In this document: positions 45,968 to 55,993 of the stretch, in pieces
Layout of the letters: every line of letters begins with the position of its first letter
Position numbering within the stretch: the first letter of the stretch is position 1
Assembly: GCF_900585905.1 (NCBI RefSeq)
Contig: NZ_UTVH01000001.1
Location: 434,001-498,000, forward strand
Reading direction: 5' to 3'
Source of the DNA: Pseudomonas viridiflava
GTDB lineage: Bacteria; Pseudomonadota; Gammaproteobacteria; Pseudomonadales; Pseudomonadaceae
DNA length: 64,000 bases
Notes under the pieces: generated by a model
The model's database searches: none
Seen by the model: only the letters and a program-made list of their open reading frames with translations
Told to the model about the DNA's origin: nothing
Program-made: the position numbers and the translations under genes

Positions 45968-46199
45968 GGTTAACTCCATTTTTTGTTTTTATTGTGAAAG
46001 CGCATCCTGATGGCGCTTTTCGGGCGGTCGCGTTTAACCAGCCTTACGCGATCCTAGTCAGCCAACCTTTCACAAACCTTTCAAACCCTGGCGTAACCCA
46101 GGCTAAATTGCGGCAAGAGTGGTTTGCAGGCTTCACAGCGGGCGGCGCGCCTGTAAACTCCGGGCACCACAGAAAAAGCCACCCAATCAGGAGAAGTCG

Positions 46200-46877
46200 A
46201 TGCGTGTTCTTCTCGTTGAAGATCATCTGCAACTGGCTGAAAGCGTTGCCCAGGCGCTGAAAGCGGCCGGGCTGACGGTCGATGTGCTGCACGATGGCGT
46301 TGCTGCGGATCTGGCGCTGAGCAGCGAGGAGTACGCGGCGGTGATTCTCGATGTCGGATTGCCGCGCATGGATGGCTTTGAAGTGCTGGCGCGATTGCGC
46401 GGGCGTGGCAAGAACCTGCCGGTGCTGATGCTCACCGCCCGCAGCGACGTCAAGGATCGGGTGCACGGGCTGAACCTGGGTGCTGATGACTATCTGGCCA
46501 AGCCCTTCGAACTGTCGGAGCTGGAGGCGCGGGTCAAGGCGCTGCTGCGGCGCAGCGTGCTGGGCGGCGAGCGGCAGCAGCGCTGCGGGGTATTGGCCTA
46601 TGACCTGGATACGCGGCGGTTCACCCTGGGCGAAGAGCTGCTGACGCTGACCTCCCGCGAGCAGGCGGTGCTGGAAGCCTTGATTGCGCGCCCCGGTCGG
46701 GTCATGAGCAAGGAGCAGGTGGCGTCCCAGGTGTTCGGTCTGGACGAAGAAGCCAGCGCTGACAGCATCGAAATCTACGTTCACCGTCTGCGCAAGAAAC
46801 TCGATGGGCACCCGGTGGCCATCGTGACCTTTCGAGGCCTGGGTTATTTGCTGGAAAGCCGCGATGAACAGCCATAA
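46200..46877 (+). CDS. tctD: Response regulator TctD
   Basis: A 225-aa OmpR-family regulator. The receiver domain has acidic pocket VED (E7, D8) and phospho-acceptor D51 (VILDVGLPRMDG), with switch residues LTAR and AKPFE. The C-terminal winged helix ends with RLRKKLDGHPVAIVTFRGLGY. With TctE it should control the divergent tct transporter operon. It overlaps tctE by 14 bp. Start at the ATG with GAGAAG upstream. Confidence 0.92.
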   Translation: MRVLLVEDHLQLAESVAQALKAAGLTVDVLHDGVAADLALSSEEYAAVILDVGLPRMDGFEVLARLRGRGKNLPVLMLTARSDVKDRVHGLNLGADDYLAKPFELSELEARVKALLRRSVLGGERQQRCGVLAYDLDTRRFTLGEELLTLTSREQAVLEALIARPGRVMSKEQVASQVFGLDEEASADSIEIYVHRLRKKLDGHPVAIVTFRGLGYLLESRDEQP

Positions 46878-48249
46878 CAGCCTGCGTTGGCGGCTGCTGT
46901 GGAATCTGGGTCTGCTGCTGACAGTGCTGATGCTCGCCAGCGGCCTGAGCGCTTACTGGAATGGTCGCGAAGCCGCTGACATCGCGTATGACCGAACGCT
47001 GCTGGCGTCGGCCAGAACCATCGCCGCAGGCGTGTCCCAGCGCGATGGCACGTTGAGCGCCGACGTGCCTTACATCGCCCTCGACACCTTCGCCTACGAC
47101 AGCGCGGGGCGGATCTATTACCAGGTCAACGATATTGATCGCAAGCTGATTTCAGGTTACGAAAACCTGCCACCGCCGCCGTCCGGTACGCTGCGCACCG
47201 ACGATTACCCGGCGCTGGCCAGTTTCTACACGGCGCGCTATCAAGGCCAGTCGGTGCGGGTGGTGAGCCTGCTCAAACCGGTGAGCGAGCCCAACATGAA
47301 CGGCATGGCCGAAATACGCGTCGCCGAGACTGAAGAAGCGCGGGTCAGCATGGCGCGCAGCCTGATGGCCGATACGCTGTTGCGTCTGGGCATGCTCGGC
47401 GCAGGCGCTTTGTTGCTGGTGTGGTTCACCGTCAGTGCTGCCTTGCGGCCGTTGGAGCGCCTGCGTACCGAAGTCGAACAACGGCAATCCGATGATCTGC
47501 GCGCCTTGCCTCTGGTCGAGGTGCAACACGAACTGCGCCCGCTGGTCAACGCGCTCAATCACTTCACCGAGCGGTTACGTCAGCAGTTCGAACGTCAGGC
47601 GCAGTTCATCGCTGATGCGGCCCATGAGCTGCGTACACCGCTGGCAGCGCTGAAAGCGCGGGTCGAACTGGGCCTGCGAGATCCCGAGCCTGCGCATTGG
47701 CGTATCACTCTGGAAGCAGCGGCCCAGGGCACCGACCGTTTGACGCATCTGGCCAACCAACTGCTCTCCCTGGCGCGCATCGAGAACGGCGCCAGGGCGA
47801 TTGCCGAAGGCGGCGCTCAGCCCCTTGACCTGAGCCAACTGGCCCGCGAGCTGGGCATGGCCATGGCGCCCCTGGCTCATGCTCATGGCGTGTCTCTGGC
47901 GCTGGAGGCCGAAGAACCGGTCTGGCTGCGGGGCGAGCCGACCTTGCTCAACGAGTTGCTCAGTAACCTGATCGACAACGCTCTGGCGCATACCCCGTCG
48001 GGCGGCAACGTGATCATTCGCGTCCTGGCGCCTGGCCTTCTTGAAGTCGAAGACGACGGCGCCGGCATTCCCGAGGCCGAACGCGCGCGGGTATTCGAAC
48101 GTTTCTATCGCAGCCGCCAGCAAGGCACCGGCGCAGGACTGGGCCTGGCCATCGTCGGCGAAATCTGCAAAGCCCACCTGGCGCATATCAGCCTGCACGA
48201 CGGGCAAGCCGGGGGACTGAAAGTCAGGGTGAGCTTTGGGCTGGCCTAG
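46864..48249 (+). CDS. tctE: Sensor histidine kinase TctE
   Basis: A 461-aa inner-membrane kinase: first membrane helix (LLWNLGLLLTVLMLASGLSAYW), a periplasmic sensor of ~140 residues, second helix (LRLGMLGAGALLLVWFTVSAAL), HAMP-like linker, HisKA with DAAHELRTPLAAL (phosphorylated His), and the HATPase domain with N box LLSNLIDNALAH and G boxes DDGAGIPE and GAGLGLAI. Senses an extracellular organic acid for the TctABC system (inferred from synteny). Confidence 0.92.
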   Translation: MNSHNSLRWRLLWNLGLLLTVLMLASGLSAYWNGREAADIAYDRTLLASARTIAAGVSQRDGTLSADVPYIALDTFAYDSAGRIYYQVNDIDRKLISGYENLPPPPSGTLRTDDYPALASFYTARYQGQSVRVVSLLKPVSEPNMNGMAEIRVAETEEARVSMARSLMADTLLRLGMLGAGALLLVWFTVSAALRPLERLRTEVEQRQSDDLRALPLVEVQHELRPLVNALNHFTERLRQQFERQAQFIADAAHELRTPLAALKARVELGLRDPEPAHWRITLEAAAQGTDRLTHLANQLLSLARIENGARAIAEGGAQPLDLSQLARELGMAMAPLAHAHGVSLALEAEEPVWLRGEPTLLNELLSNLIDNALAHTPSGGNVIIRVLAPGLLEVEDDGAGIPEAERARVFERFYRSRQQGTGAGLGLAIVGEICKAHLAHISLHDGQAGGLKVRVSFGLA

Positions 48250-48372
48250 AGGTGAGTTGTTGCCTGGCCTGGTCGTGCTCGTTGATCGAAGCCTGAATCT
48301 TTTGGCTGGCTTTCTATGGAAACCAATTTTGGAAACGACGCCAAACGAGCGTCGGGAGGCTGAGCGCAGGTG

Positions 48373-48540
48373 CCGTGGTGTGGGTCGCTCGGCATGGATG
48401 CCGAGCGAGCGCCGTTGGGCCATGGATGGCCCGTCGGCGCGTGCCCACACCACGGTGCCGGAGCGAAGGAACCCCTGCGAAGCAGGGGCCGGACGCCAGC
48501 GATAACGGTTTTGGTTACTTTTGCCATGACAAAAGTGACC
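48373..48540. repeat. Nested hairpin element downstream of tctE
   Basis: A 12-bp perfect outer stem, CCGTGGTGTGGG (48373-48384) with CCCACACCACGG (48444-48455), encloses two perfect hairpins with GG loops: a 10-bp stem (48386-48407, CGCTCGGCAT/ATGCCGAGCG) and a 7-bp stem (48417-48432, GGGCCAT/ATGGCCC). It is followed by CCCCTGC/GCAGGGG (48472-48488) and a near-perfect GGTTACTTTTG/CAAAAGTGACC stem (48513-48540). It looks like a dispersed intergenic repeat; only one copy is in this window. Confidence 0.75.
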
Positions 48541-48730
48541 CGGCCGTCAGGACGGAACCTTAGCCTGCAGACGCTGCGGTCATTCGGATGTACTCAGAGT
48601 CCGCGCTGCCTCGCGGTGCTCGGTGGAGCGCCACCCCGGGAGCTAGTACGGGGCTGTGGAGAAACCCGGCTTTCCCTAGCGCTGTCGGAGATTGTGAGTC
48701 CCACGATGGCAATGCATCAGGCAGACGACA
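48541..48730. other. Rest of the tctE-HDOD gap
   Basis: 190 bp with no supported gene, between the hairpin element and the converging HDOD gene. Confidence 0.4.
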
Positions 48731-49552
48731 TCAATAAAGCATCATCTTCGCTTCATCCATCTCCGCTCGAAGACGGCCATCCGCAAGGTCCAGACCCAGC
48801 TGCTGAAAGGCGGGCAGGGCGCCTAGCTCGATCTCACTGAACGGATGCGAAGTGCCCTGATAAATATGAACCGTCGCCACCTGCACCAGATCAATGTAAT
48901 CCGCTGACTTCGACACCCGGGTGAAATCCTGAAATTGCGTGGGCACGGTTGCCAGCGGATCGGGAAAGTCCCACGAACGCAGCAAGCGCTCACCAATGAC
49001 CGGGTGGATAGCCTCGATGACATGATTGAGACTGACCGCATCGGCCAGCAAGTCATTGTGATCTTCGGCGTAGGTCAGGATTGGCAGCACGCCAATGAGA
49101 TGCACCAGCCCTGCCAGCGTGGCCTTGTCCGGTTTGAGCTGGGGTCGGCGATAGCTCAGCGCGTAGGCAATCCCGGCAACCTGCAGACTCTGCTTCCAGA
49201 TTTCGCGCAGTTTGCGCTCCACCACTACCGATTTGGCATGGAACATCTGTTCGACCACCAGACCGATGGCCAGATTGCAGGTGTAGTTGACCCCCAGCCG
49301 GGTGATCGCCGTGTTGACGTCACTGACTTCGAAATTGGGGCGCAGCAGCGGGCTGTTTACCACCTTGATCAGGCGTGCGGACAACGCGGTATCACTGCCA
49401 ATGACTTTGCTTAACTCGGCGACGCTGATTTCCGTATTTTCGGCGGCGAGGCGGATCTTTAGTGCAACTTCCGGAAGTGTAGGCAGGAACAGGGCATCAC
49501 GATCGATTGCCTTGATCAAGTTCCTCTGCACCTCATCAGCCATCTCGCTCAT
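48731..49552 (-). CDS. HDOD domain protein
   Basis: A 273-aa single-domain HDOD protein. The domain (LPTLPEVALKIRLAAEN, VIGSDTALSARLIKVVNSP, NTAITRLGVNYTCNLAI) resembles HD phosphohydrolases but lacks the metal-binding HD pair, which is typical. HDOD proteins act in signalling and biofilm or secretion control in Pseudomonas; the specific partner is unknown. ATG at 49552 matches the natural N-terminus MSEMADEVQRNLI. Confidence 0.88.
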   Translation of the reverse strand: MSEMADEVQRNLIKAIDRDALFLPTLPEVALKIRLAAENTEISVAELSKVIGSDTALSARLIKVVNSPLLRPNFEVSDVNTAITRLGVNYTCNLAIGLVVEQMFHAKSVVVERKLREIWKQSLQVAGIAYALSYRRPQLKPDKATLAGLVHLIGVLPILTYAEDHNDLLADAVSLNHVIEAIHPVIGERLLRSWDFPDPLATVPTQFQDFTRVSKSADYIDLVQVATVHIYQGTSHPFSEIELGALPAFQQLGLDLADGRLRAEMDEAKMMLY

Positions 49553-49658
49553 GTCGCATCTCGTTGGCGTTTGGGTGGTCCTGCCTTTGGCCTCGAAAAA
49601 CCGGCACGTTGGCAGGACAGATATGCAGGCATTTCCAGGGTATAGATGCTTGTGATGA

Positions 49659-50600
49659 TCAGCGCTGTGTCTCGACTCGGCTGTCCAGGGTGTAAGGGAG
49701 TTCGGCAAGTTGCAGGGCCGGGCCGTCTGCAGCGCCGAGCTGAATGCGCCCGTCTTCAACCGCATCGGCCTGCAGCACTGCCAGCAGCTCGAACCCGTGC
49801 TCTGCGTGTGCGGCCAGCACCACGTTGCCCACCGGGCTTGCATTGGCCGGGCAGAACAGCGCGGCGCCGGGTTGCGGCAGTTCGCCTTCAGGCAGTGTCA
49901 GGCGATAGAGCCTGCGTTTGAGCTTGCCAAGGTACTGCATGCGCGCGACGATTTCCTGGCCGGTGTAACAGCCCTTCTTGAAGCTGACACCGCCCACCGC
50001 CTGCAGGTTGATCATCTGCGGGATGAACTCCTCGCGGGTGGCGCCGAACACCTGCCCGATACCGGCACGAATCTGCCCCAGCAGCCAGTCGTCGAGTACA
50101 CCCTGCGGCAACTGCGCGGCCAGACGCAACTGCACGTCCGCAGCCTGCTCGGCCCGCGCCCACAGCTCAGCTCTGGCAGGTGAAACCCGAATTGCAACCA
50201 GGCCATTGGCACGTGCGACCGAATCGGTCGGTGCCGGCAGGTCAAGCCCCAGATTCACCAGCACGCCATCGCCGTGGTGCAGGCCGAAGCGCACCCAGGC
50301 GTGGCTTTCATCAGTCAGCTTGGACTTGGAAAACACCGCGTATTTTTTCAGGTCGGCGAGCTGACTTTCGATCAGCTCCCCGGCCATTGCCAGCAGGCAG
50401 CCGTCACCTTCGAGCAGAATGCGGAAGCTGGACTGCATGCGCCCCTTCTGGGTGCAGCGCGCGCCCAGCGTCGCCGTGGCGTCGCTCAGGTAGTCGATAT
50501 TGCAGGTCAGTTGTCCCTGCAGAAACTTGCCGGCATCAACGCCGCGGACGGCGAGAACACCTTCATGGGAAAGCGGGCAGTAGAAAGCTGAATCGGCCAT
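49659..50600 (-). CDS. ygfZ: Folate-binding protein YgfZ
   Basis: A 313-aa GcvT-like protein required with folate for iron-sulfur cluster enzymes such as MiaB. The signature KGCYTGQEIVARMQYLGK, with its conserved Cys, is intact, and the N-terminal FLQGQLTCNIDYLS block is typical. It is divergent from sdhE, a frequent arrangement. Confidence 0.93.
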   Translation of the reverse strand: MADSAFYCPLSHEGVLAVRGVDAGKFLQGQLTCNIDYLSDATATLGARCTQKGRMQSSFRILLEGDGCLLAMAGELIESQLADLKKYAVFSKSKLTDESHAWVRFGLHHGDGVLVNLGLDLPAPTDSVARANGLVAIRVSPARAELWARAEQAADVQLRLAAQLPQGVLDDWLLGQIRAGIGQVFGATREEFIPQMINLQAVGGVSFKKGCYTGQEIVARMQYLGKLKRRLYRLTLPEGELPQPGAALFCPANASPVGNVVLAAHAEHGFELLAVLQADAVEDGRIQLGAADGPALQLAELPYTLDSRVETQR

Positions 50601-50742
50601 GGGTCATCGCAACGGAAAAAGTCTGGGCCACATGATAGTGTCCCGCCTTGATTATGGGTACAGGTAAACTGCTGCGACCAATGCGCGGTTCGCTCCACCG
50701 CCCGGCAGTTGTATACTCGCCGCCTATTTCGAGGAGCGCTCC

Positions 50743-50997
50743 ATGGTCGAAGACGTCGAACTCAATCGCCTTTACTGGCACAGCCGCCGTGGCATGCTTG
50801 AACTGGATGTGCTGCTGGTGCCCTTTGTCCGGGAGGTCTACCCGACACTCAATGATGTCGATCGTGATCTCTATCGGCGTCTCCTGACCTGTGAGGATCA
50901 GGACATGTTCGGCTGGTTCATGCAGCGTGCTGAGTCTGAAGACGCTGAGTTGCAGCGCATGGTTCGCATGATTCTGGACCGTGTCCAGCCTGCCTGA
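50743..50997 (+). CDS. sdhE: Succinate dehydrogenase flavinylation factor SdhE
   Basis: An 84-aa SdhE/YgfY protein. The key RGMLELD motif (R16-D22), needed for covalent FAD attachment to SdhA, is present, as are the family helices ([27 protein letters not shown]). It overlaps ygfX by 17 bp, the usual pairing. Confidence 0.95.
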   Translation: MVEDVELNRLYWHSRRGMLELDVLLVPFVREVYPTLNDVDRDLYRRLLTCEDQDMFGWFMQRAESEDAELQRMVRMILDRVQPA

Positions 50998-51448
50998 TCA
51001 CTTCGAATGCCACTGGCGACCCTCACGGGCGATGCTGGTGGCCTATCTCGCTGCGCAGGGTCTCGCGCTCATTGCATTGTGTTACCTGGCATTGCCGGGT
51101 TGGGCCGTGTGCCTCGGGCTGGCGCTGTGCTGCACGCACGGCGCCTGCGTATTGCCTGCCTCGATCCTGCTGCGCCGCTCGCACATGCACACGGGGCTGC
51201 GACGAACGCCGTCAGGCTGGCAACTGTGGAGCCGTCGCGACGGCTGGCAAGCTGTTCAGCTGCGTCGCGACAGCATCGCCTTGCCGCTGATAGTGGTGTT
51301 GCGCTTTCAGCTACCGAACAAAGGGCGCCTGGGCAGGCAGTGGGTGCGGGGGCTGTGCATTCCCCGCGACGCCATGGCTGTCCACGCTCATCGCCAGCTT
51401 CGCGTGCGCCTCAAGTTCAGCCGTCGCCGGTGGGCGGCACCAGAATAG
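50981..51448 (+). CDS. YgfX-like membrane protein
   Basis: A 155-aa protein with two membrane helices ([22 protein letters not shown] and [22 protein letters not shown], each below) and a soluble beta tail, as in YgfX (CptA). It starts at GTG within sdhE. YgfX is the partner of SdhE in enterobacteria, sometimes described as a toxin-antitoxin-like pair. The 3' end overlaps nadB convergently by 32 bp. Confidence 0.75.
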   Translation: MSSLPDHFECHWRPSRAMLVAYLAAQGLALIALCYLALPGWAVCLGLALCCTHGACVLPASILLRRSHMHTGLRRTPSGWQLWSRRDGWQAVQLRRDSIALPLIVVLRFQLPNKGRLGRQWVRGLCIPRDAMAVHAHRQLRVRLKFSRRRWAAPE

Positions 51449-53033
51449 TGTCGCGTGCTTCTGGCAGCAGACCGGGATAATCAAGGGTGTAATGCAGCCC
51501 GCGTGATTCCTTGCGCGCCATGGCCGAACGGATCATCAGTTCGGCCACCAGCGCCAGGTTCCTCAGTTCAATCAAGTCTCTGCTTACTCGGTAATTGCTA
51601 TAGAACTCGTCGATTTCATCGAGCAGCATGCGCACCCGATGCTGGGCGCGCTGCAAGCGCTTGGTGGTGCGGACAATGCCGACGTAGTCCCACATGAATC
51701 GCCGCAGCTCGTCCCAATTGTGGGCAATGATTACGTCTTCATCCGAATCAGTCACCTGGCTCGCGTCCCAGTCGGGCAGCCGGGGTGGCCGCTGCACGTC
51801 ATCGAGCTGGCGGGTGATGTCGGCCGCCGCCGAGCGGGCGTAGACGAAGCACTCCAGCAGCGAGTTGCTGGCCATCCGATTGGCGCCGTGCAGGCCGGTA
51901 AAGCTGGTTTCACCAATCGCGTACAGGCCGGGCACGTCGGTACGTCCCTGCGCGTCAACCATCACCCCGCCACAGGTGTAGTGCGCTGCGGGGACCACCG
52001 GGATTGGCTCGCGGGTGATGTCGATGGAAAACGCCAGGCAGCGTTCATACACCGTGGGGAAGTGCGCCTTGATGAAGGCTTCGGGTTTGTGGCTGATGTC
52101 CAGGTAGACGCAGTCAATGCCCAGACGCTTCATTTCATGATCAATCGCCCGCGCGACGATGTCGCGTGGGGCAAGCTCGGCGCGTGGATCGAAGCGCGGC
52201 ATGAAGCGTTCGCCACCGGGCAGTCGCAGAAACGCGCCTTCACCACGCAAGGCCTCGGTCACCAGAAAGCTTTTTGCCTGCGGATGATAAAGGCACGTCG
52301 GATGAAACTGGTTGAATTCCAGGTTGGCAACCCGACAGCCTGCACGCCAGGCCATGGCGATGCCATCGCCGCACGCGCCGTCGGGGTTGCTGGTGTACAG
52401 ATAGACTTTCGCCGCGCCGCCGCAGGCCAGCACCGTGAACCGGGCAGCATGGGTGTCCACCTCGCTGCTGTTGCGATTAAGTACATAGGCGCCCAGGCAG
52501 CGCGTGCCGTCCTGGCCGAGACGGCGCTCGGTGATCAGGTCAATGGCGACTTCCTGCTCCAGCAGCTGGATATTGGGCCGGGCCCGCGCCTGCGCCAGCA
52601 AGGTAGTGAAGATCGCCGCCCCGGTTGCATCGGCGGCATGGATGATGCGCCGATGACTGTGACCGCCTTCGCGTGTCAGATGGAATTCAAAACCACGGTC
52701 TTGCGGGTCAGCTTGATCGTCCCGGGTAAACGGCACACCTTGCTCGATAAGCCACTCGATGGCCTCTCGACTGTGTTCGACAGTGAAGCGAACCGCTTCT
52801 TCATCGCACAGACCGCCGCCTGCATTGAGTGTGTCTTCAACGTGAGACTGCACCGTATCGGCGGTGTCAAGTACTGCCGCAACGCCACCCTGTGCCCAGA
52901 ACGTAGAACCGTTCGCCAAGTCGCCTTTGCTGAGCACTGCGATCTGCAAATGTGCAGGTAACGTCAGCGCAAGGCTCAAGCCAGCAGCGCCACTGCCGAT
53001 GACCAGTACGTCATGCTGAAAATGTTGGTTCAT
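51417..53033 (-). CDS. nadB: L-aspartate oxidase
   Basis: A 538-aa flavoenzyme, the first step of de novo NAD synthesis (aspartate to iminoaspartate). The Rossmann FAD motif [13 protein letters not shown] is at the N-terminus. The catalytic-region blocks include [34 protein letters not shown] (split) and [12 protein letters not shown]. The C-terminus is helical as in other NadB proteins. ATG at 53033 gives the standard length; an upstream ATG (53102) is unnecessary. Confidence 0.95.
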   Translation of the reverse strand: MNQHFQHDVLVIGSGAAGLSLALTLPAHLQIAVLSKGDLANGSTFWAQGGVAAVLDTADTVQSHVEDTLNAGGGLCDEEAVRFTVEHSREAIEWLIEQGVPFTRDDQADPQDRGFEFHLTREGGHSHRRIIHAADATGAAIFTTLLAQARARPNIQLLEQEVAIDLITERRLGQDGTRCLGAYVLNRNSSEVDTHAARFTVLACGGAAKVYLYTSNPDGACGDGIAMAWRAGCRVANLEFNQFHPTCLYHPQAKSFLVTEALRGEGAFLRLPGGERFMPRFDPRAELAPRDIVARAIDHEMKRLGIDCVYLDISHKPEAFIKAHFPTVYERCLAFSIDITREPIPVVPAAHYTCGGVMVDAQGRTDVPGLYAIGETSFTGLHGANRMASNSLLECFVYARSAAADITRQLDDVQRPPRLPDWDASQVTDSDEDVIIAHNWDELRRFMWDYVGIVRTTKRLQRAQHRVRMLLDEIDEFYSNYRVSRDLIELRNLALVAELMIRSAMARKESRGLHYTLDYPGLLPEARDTILVPPTGDG

Positions 53034-53255
53034 GTCCGAATTCCGCTGACCGCGGCCACTAGTATAAGTAAGGGTGTACCGGCACAATAGCGACGCTTTC
53101 ATGGCAATGTGAAACCACCGCGGGTCAGGATAGTGCTTTAGTCCTACGCTCGGTGCATATCTTTTCCCTTTAGGGCAGCTGCAGATTCATGCAGCACTTT
53201 CAGAAATGTCCTACATAGGCGAAAGGATGGTCTTACACCTGCTGGTTAAATCCGG

Positions 53256-53283
53256 GAACTTTTCGTGAGCGTTCGGGTTCAAT
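53256..53283 (+). promoter_or_regulatory. Distal sigma22(AlgU)-type promoter candidate
   Basis: GAACTT (53256-53261) followed 17 bp later by TCAAT, close to the GAACTT-N16/17-TCnnA consensus; the algU operon is known to be autoregulated. Confidence 0.5.
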
Positions 53284-53443
53284 AGCAGGTTGCCTTGGAA
53301 GGGACAGCGTCGGCTTCAACTTGAACTGGGTGCATCCATTACCAGCGAATACGACGACAAGATTATTGGCGCAGGCGACCCGGGTCGCGCTGCGTTTTTC
53401 GTGCGGGCCACTGCGTGCCGGCAGGAAACTTGCCTGGAGGGGA

Positions 53444-53470
53444 GAACTTTTGCGAGAAGCCCGAGTCTAT
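53444..53470 (+). promoter_or_regulatory. Proximal sigma22(AlgU)-type promoter candidate
   Basis: GAACTT (53444-53449), 16-bp spacer, TCTAT (53466-53470), about 60 bp before the algU start. A better consensus match than the distal candidate. Confidence 0.6.
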
Positions 53471-53529
53471 GTATGCGAGCCGTTACACTGGCAGTTGCTG
53501 CGCTCCTTCAGGCTCTATGAGGAGTGTTC

Positions 53530-54111
53530 ATGCTAACCCAGGAAGAGGATCAGCAGCTGGTTGAGCGCGTACAGCGCGGCGATAAGCGAGCTTTCGATCT
53601 GTTGGTGCTGAAGTATCAGCACAAGATTCTCGGGTTGATCGTGCGGTTTGTGCACGACACCCATGAAGCCCAGGATGTTGCCCAGGAAGCCTTTATCAAG
53701 GCCTATCGCGCACTGGGGAATTTCCGCGGAGACAGCGCGTTTTATACGTGGCTGTATCGTATCGCCATCAATACGGCGAAAAACTATCTGGTGTCACGCG
53801 GTCGGCGTCCACCGGACAGTGATGTGCGGTCTGAAGATGCCGAGTTCTATGACGGTGATCATGGCCTCAAGGACATCGAGTCGCCAGAGCGTGCATTGTT
53901 GAGAGATGAAATCGAGGGCACAGTCCATCGCACCATCCAGCTCTTGCCCGAAGATTTGCGTACTGCACTAACTTTACGCGAGTTCGACGGTCTGAGTTAT
54001 GAAGACATTGCGAGTGTCATGCAGTGTCCGGTGGGCACCGTGCGATCTCGGATCTTCCGCGCTCGGGAAGCCATTGATAAAGCCCTGCAGCCTTTGTTGC
54101 AGGAATCCTGA
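53530..54111 (+). CDS. algU: Extracytoplasmic stress sigma factor AlgU (RpoE, sigma22)
   Basis: A 193-aa ECF sigma factor controlling envelope stress and alginate genes. Region 2 is DAQDVAQEAFIKAYRAL-like (written EAQDVAQEAF here) with FYTWLYRIAINTAKN; region 4 is LPEDLRTALTLREFDGLSYEDIASVMQCPVGTVRSRIFRAREAI in shorter blocks. The start at MLTQEEDQQ (53530) gives the family length of 193; the ATG two codons earlier is ignored. First gene of algU-mucA-mucB-mucD. Confidence 0.96.
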   Translation: MLTQEEDQQLVERVQRGDKRAFDLLVLKYQHKILGLIVRFVHDTHEAQDVAQEAFIKAYRALGNFRGDSAFYTWLYRIAINTAKNYLVSRGRRPPDSDVRSEDAEFYDGDHGLKDIESPERALLRDEIEGTVHRTIQLLPEDLRTALTLREFDGLSYEDIASVMQCPVGTVRSRIFRAREAIDKALQPLLQES

Positions 54112-54142
54112 GACAGCGGCGATAGCCAAGAGAGGAACTGCC

Positions 54143-54730
54143 ATGAGTCGTGAAGCCCTGCAGGAATCGCTGTCCGCAGTGATGGATAATGAAGCGGACG
54201 AACTTGAACTACGTCGGGTGTTGAACGCCATTGACGATGCCGACACTCGTGCAACCTGGTCGCGTTATCAGATTGCTCGTGCAGTCATGCACAAAGAGCT
54301 GTTGATGCCTCAGCTTGACATCTCCGCTGCCGTTTCGGCTGCTATCGCTGATGAAGTGAGTCCGCTCAAGGCTGCCAACAGTCCATGGCGCAGTCTGGGC
54401 CGTCTGGCCGTTGCAGCGTCGGTGACAGTCGCGGTTCTGGCTGGCGTGCGCATGTACAACGAAGACACTATTTCTGGTGCGCAATTGGCCCAACAGGCGC
54501 CACAGCCCGCCAATCTGTCAGCGCCTCAGGCGAAAGGCCCTGCGGTTCTGGCCGGTTACACAGAAAGCGAAGAAACAACCGGTCCTGTGGTCAATGGTGT
54601 TATTCAGGGCCAGGCTGGCCAGGATCAGCGTCTGCCAGGCTATCTGCGTCAACATGCCCAGCAAGCTGCGCTGAAGGGTGCTGAAAGCGCTCTGCCTTAC
54701 GCACGTGCTGCGAGCCTGGAAAACCGTTAA
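54143..54730 (+). CDS. mucA: Anti-sigma factor MucA
   Basis: A 195-aa inner-membrane anti-sigma factor. The cytoplasmic N-terminus (REALQESLSAVMDNEADE, ELRRVLNAI) binds AlgU. One membrane helix (LAVAASVTVAVLAGVRMY) follows, then a periplasmic domain that binds MucB and is cut during stress. Length is normal, with no truncation of the kind seen in mucoid strains. 31 bp after algU. Confidence 0.95.
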   Translation: MSREALQESLSAVMDNEADELELRRVLNAIDDADTRATWSRYQIARAVMHKELLMPQLDISAAVSAAIADEVSPLKAANSPWRSLGRLAVAASVTVAVLAGVRMYNEDTISGAQLAQQAPQPANLSAPQAKGPAVLAGYTESEETTGPVVNGVIQGQAGQDQRLPGYLRQHAQQAALKGAESALPYARAASLENR

Positions 54731-54738
54731 GGAGGATC

Positions 54739-55698
54739 ATGCGCGCCGTCCCTCTATTGCCTTTGGTGCTTGGTGGATGGCTTGTCCTCCCCGTTCACGC
54801 CAGTGATGCGCAGGATTCGCTAAAGCGACTTGCGCAGGCTGAGCAACAGCAAAGTTTCCAGGGCACCTTCGTCTACGAACGCAATGGCAGTTTCTCCACC
54901 CACCGAATCTGGCACAGCGTCGCTGATGGCAAGGTTCGTGAGCGCCTGCTGCAACTCGATGGTTCCGCTCAGGAAGTGCTCCGTGTTAACGGCCTGACCC
55001 AGTGTGTCAGCGGTACGCTCGAATCGGGTGTCGCCAATGCGCCAGATGCCGCCTCCCACGCCTACGATCCCAACAAGCTTTCTGCCTGGTACGACATCAA
55101 AACGGTCGGCACCTCGCGCGTGGCAGGACGTGCTGCGTCCATTGTCTCGTTGACGCCCAAAGATCAGCATCGCTACGGTATTGAACTGCACCTGGATAAT
55201 GAAACCGGCCTGCCGCTCAAGTCGCTGCTGCTGGGCGAGCGCGGTCAATTGCTCGAACGTTTCCAGTTCACCGGCTTCGACACCGCCAGCGCGTTGACTG
55301 AGCGTGAACTGCAGCCGAGTGCAGATTGCAAGCCTGTGCAGACTGCCAAAGCCCCCGCCCAGCCACCTGCCAAGCCAGCTCCGTGGCGTCTGGACTGGGT
55401 GCCTTCTGGTTTCGAGCAGAGCGCCAGCGCGCTGCGCAAGGACTCACCGAACAGTGCGGGTATCAGTAACCTGATGTATGGCGACGGCCTGGCCAGTTTT
55501 TCGGTGTTTGTCGAGCCGGTCAGTGGCCCCGCGACCAGTGACACTCGCACCCAGATGGGTCCTACGGTTGCTGTATCGCGACGCTTGTCCACGCCGAAAG
55601 GTGATGTGACCGTGACCGTGGTTGGCGAAGTGCCGCTGGGCACTGCCGAGCGTATCGCGCTTTCGTTGCGTGGCATCGACGTTCAGGCCAAGAAGTAG
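54739..55698 (+). CDS. mucB: Periplasmic regulator MucB
   Basis: A 319-aa RseB-like protein. Signal peptide RAVPLLPLVLGGWLVLPVHA; N-terminal LolA-like domain (QSFQGTFVYERNGSFSTHRIWH in blocks) and C-terminal domain from ~215 (PWRLDWVPSGF). It shields MucA from proteolysis and senses lipid/LPS signals. GGAGG precedes the ATG, 8 bp after mucA. Confidence 0.94.
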   Translation: MRAVPLLPLVLGGWLVLPVHASDAQDSLKRLAQAEQQQSFQGTFVYERNGSFSTHRIWHSVADGKVRERLLQLDGSAQEVLRVNGLTQCVSGTLESGVANAPDAASHAYDPNKLSAWYDIKTVGTSRVAGRAASIVSLTPKDQHRYGIELHLDNETGLPLKSLLLGERGQLLERFQFTGFDTASALTERELQPSADCKPVQTAKAPAQPPAKPAPWRLDWVPSGFEQSASALRKDSPNSAGISNLMYGDGLASFSVFVEPVSGPATSDTRTQMGPTVAVSRRLSTPKGDVTVTVVGEVPLGTAERIALSLRGIDVQAKK

Positions 55699-55993
55699 CC
55701 TGGCAATTGACGAACAGAGCCCAGGATGTAAAAGGTTTCATTTTGGGTTCTGCGCTCGAAAGGGCAGGCGTTTGCGGCCTGCCGACGCTGCGTTATGAAA
55801 TGTTTCGAGAGCTTTCAAGGTTGCAAAATCGCCGGTTTTTTTCTATAGGTCACAGCCTCGCAGCTCTGGCCTTTGTTGTTTCCGGGCCTTAAAAATCGCT
55901 GATGGAATCTGCACGTGGTCAGTGCCCATGGCACAGGTCCGATGATGCGTTCGGTCTGCATTGCTTAACTCGCTCGTTATAAACGGGAGCCGT
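55699..55993. other. mucB-mucD gap without mucC
   Basis: 295 bp. No open frame resembling MucC is present, although mucC lies here in P. aeruginosa. An internal promoter for mucD is possible but not identified. Confidence 0.6.

Larger units (their letters stand above)
53034..53529. other. nadB-algU divergent regulatory region
   Basis: A 496-bp non-coding stretch holding two sigma22-type promoter candidates (separate entries) for algU and the nadB promoter. No other gene or repeat is evident. Confidence 0.6.
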
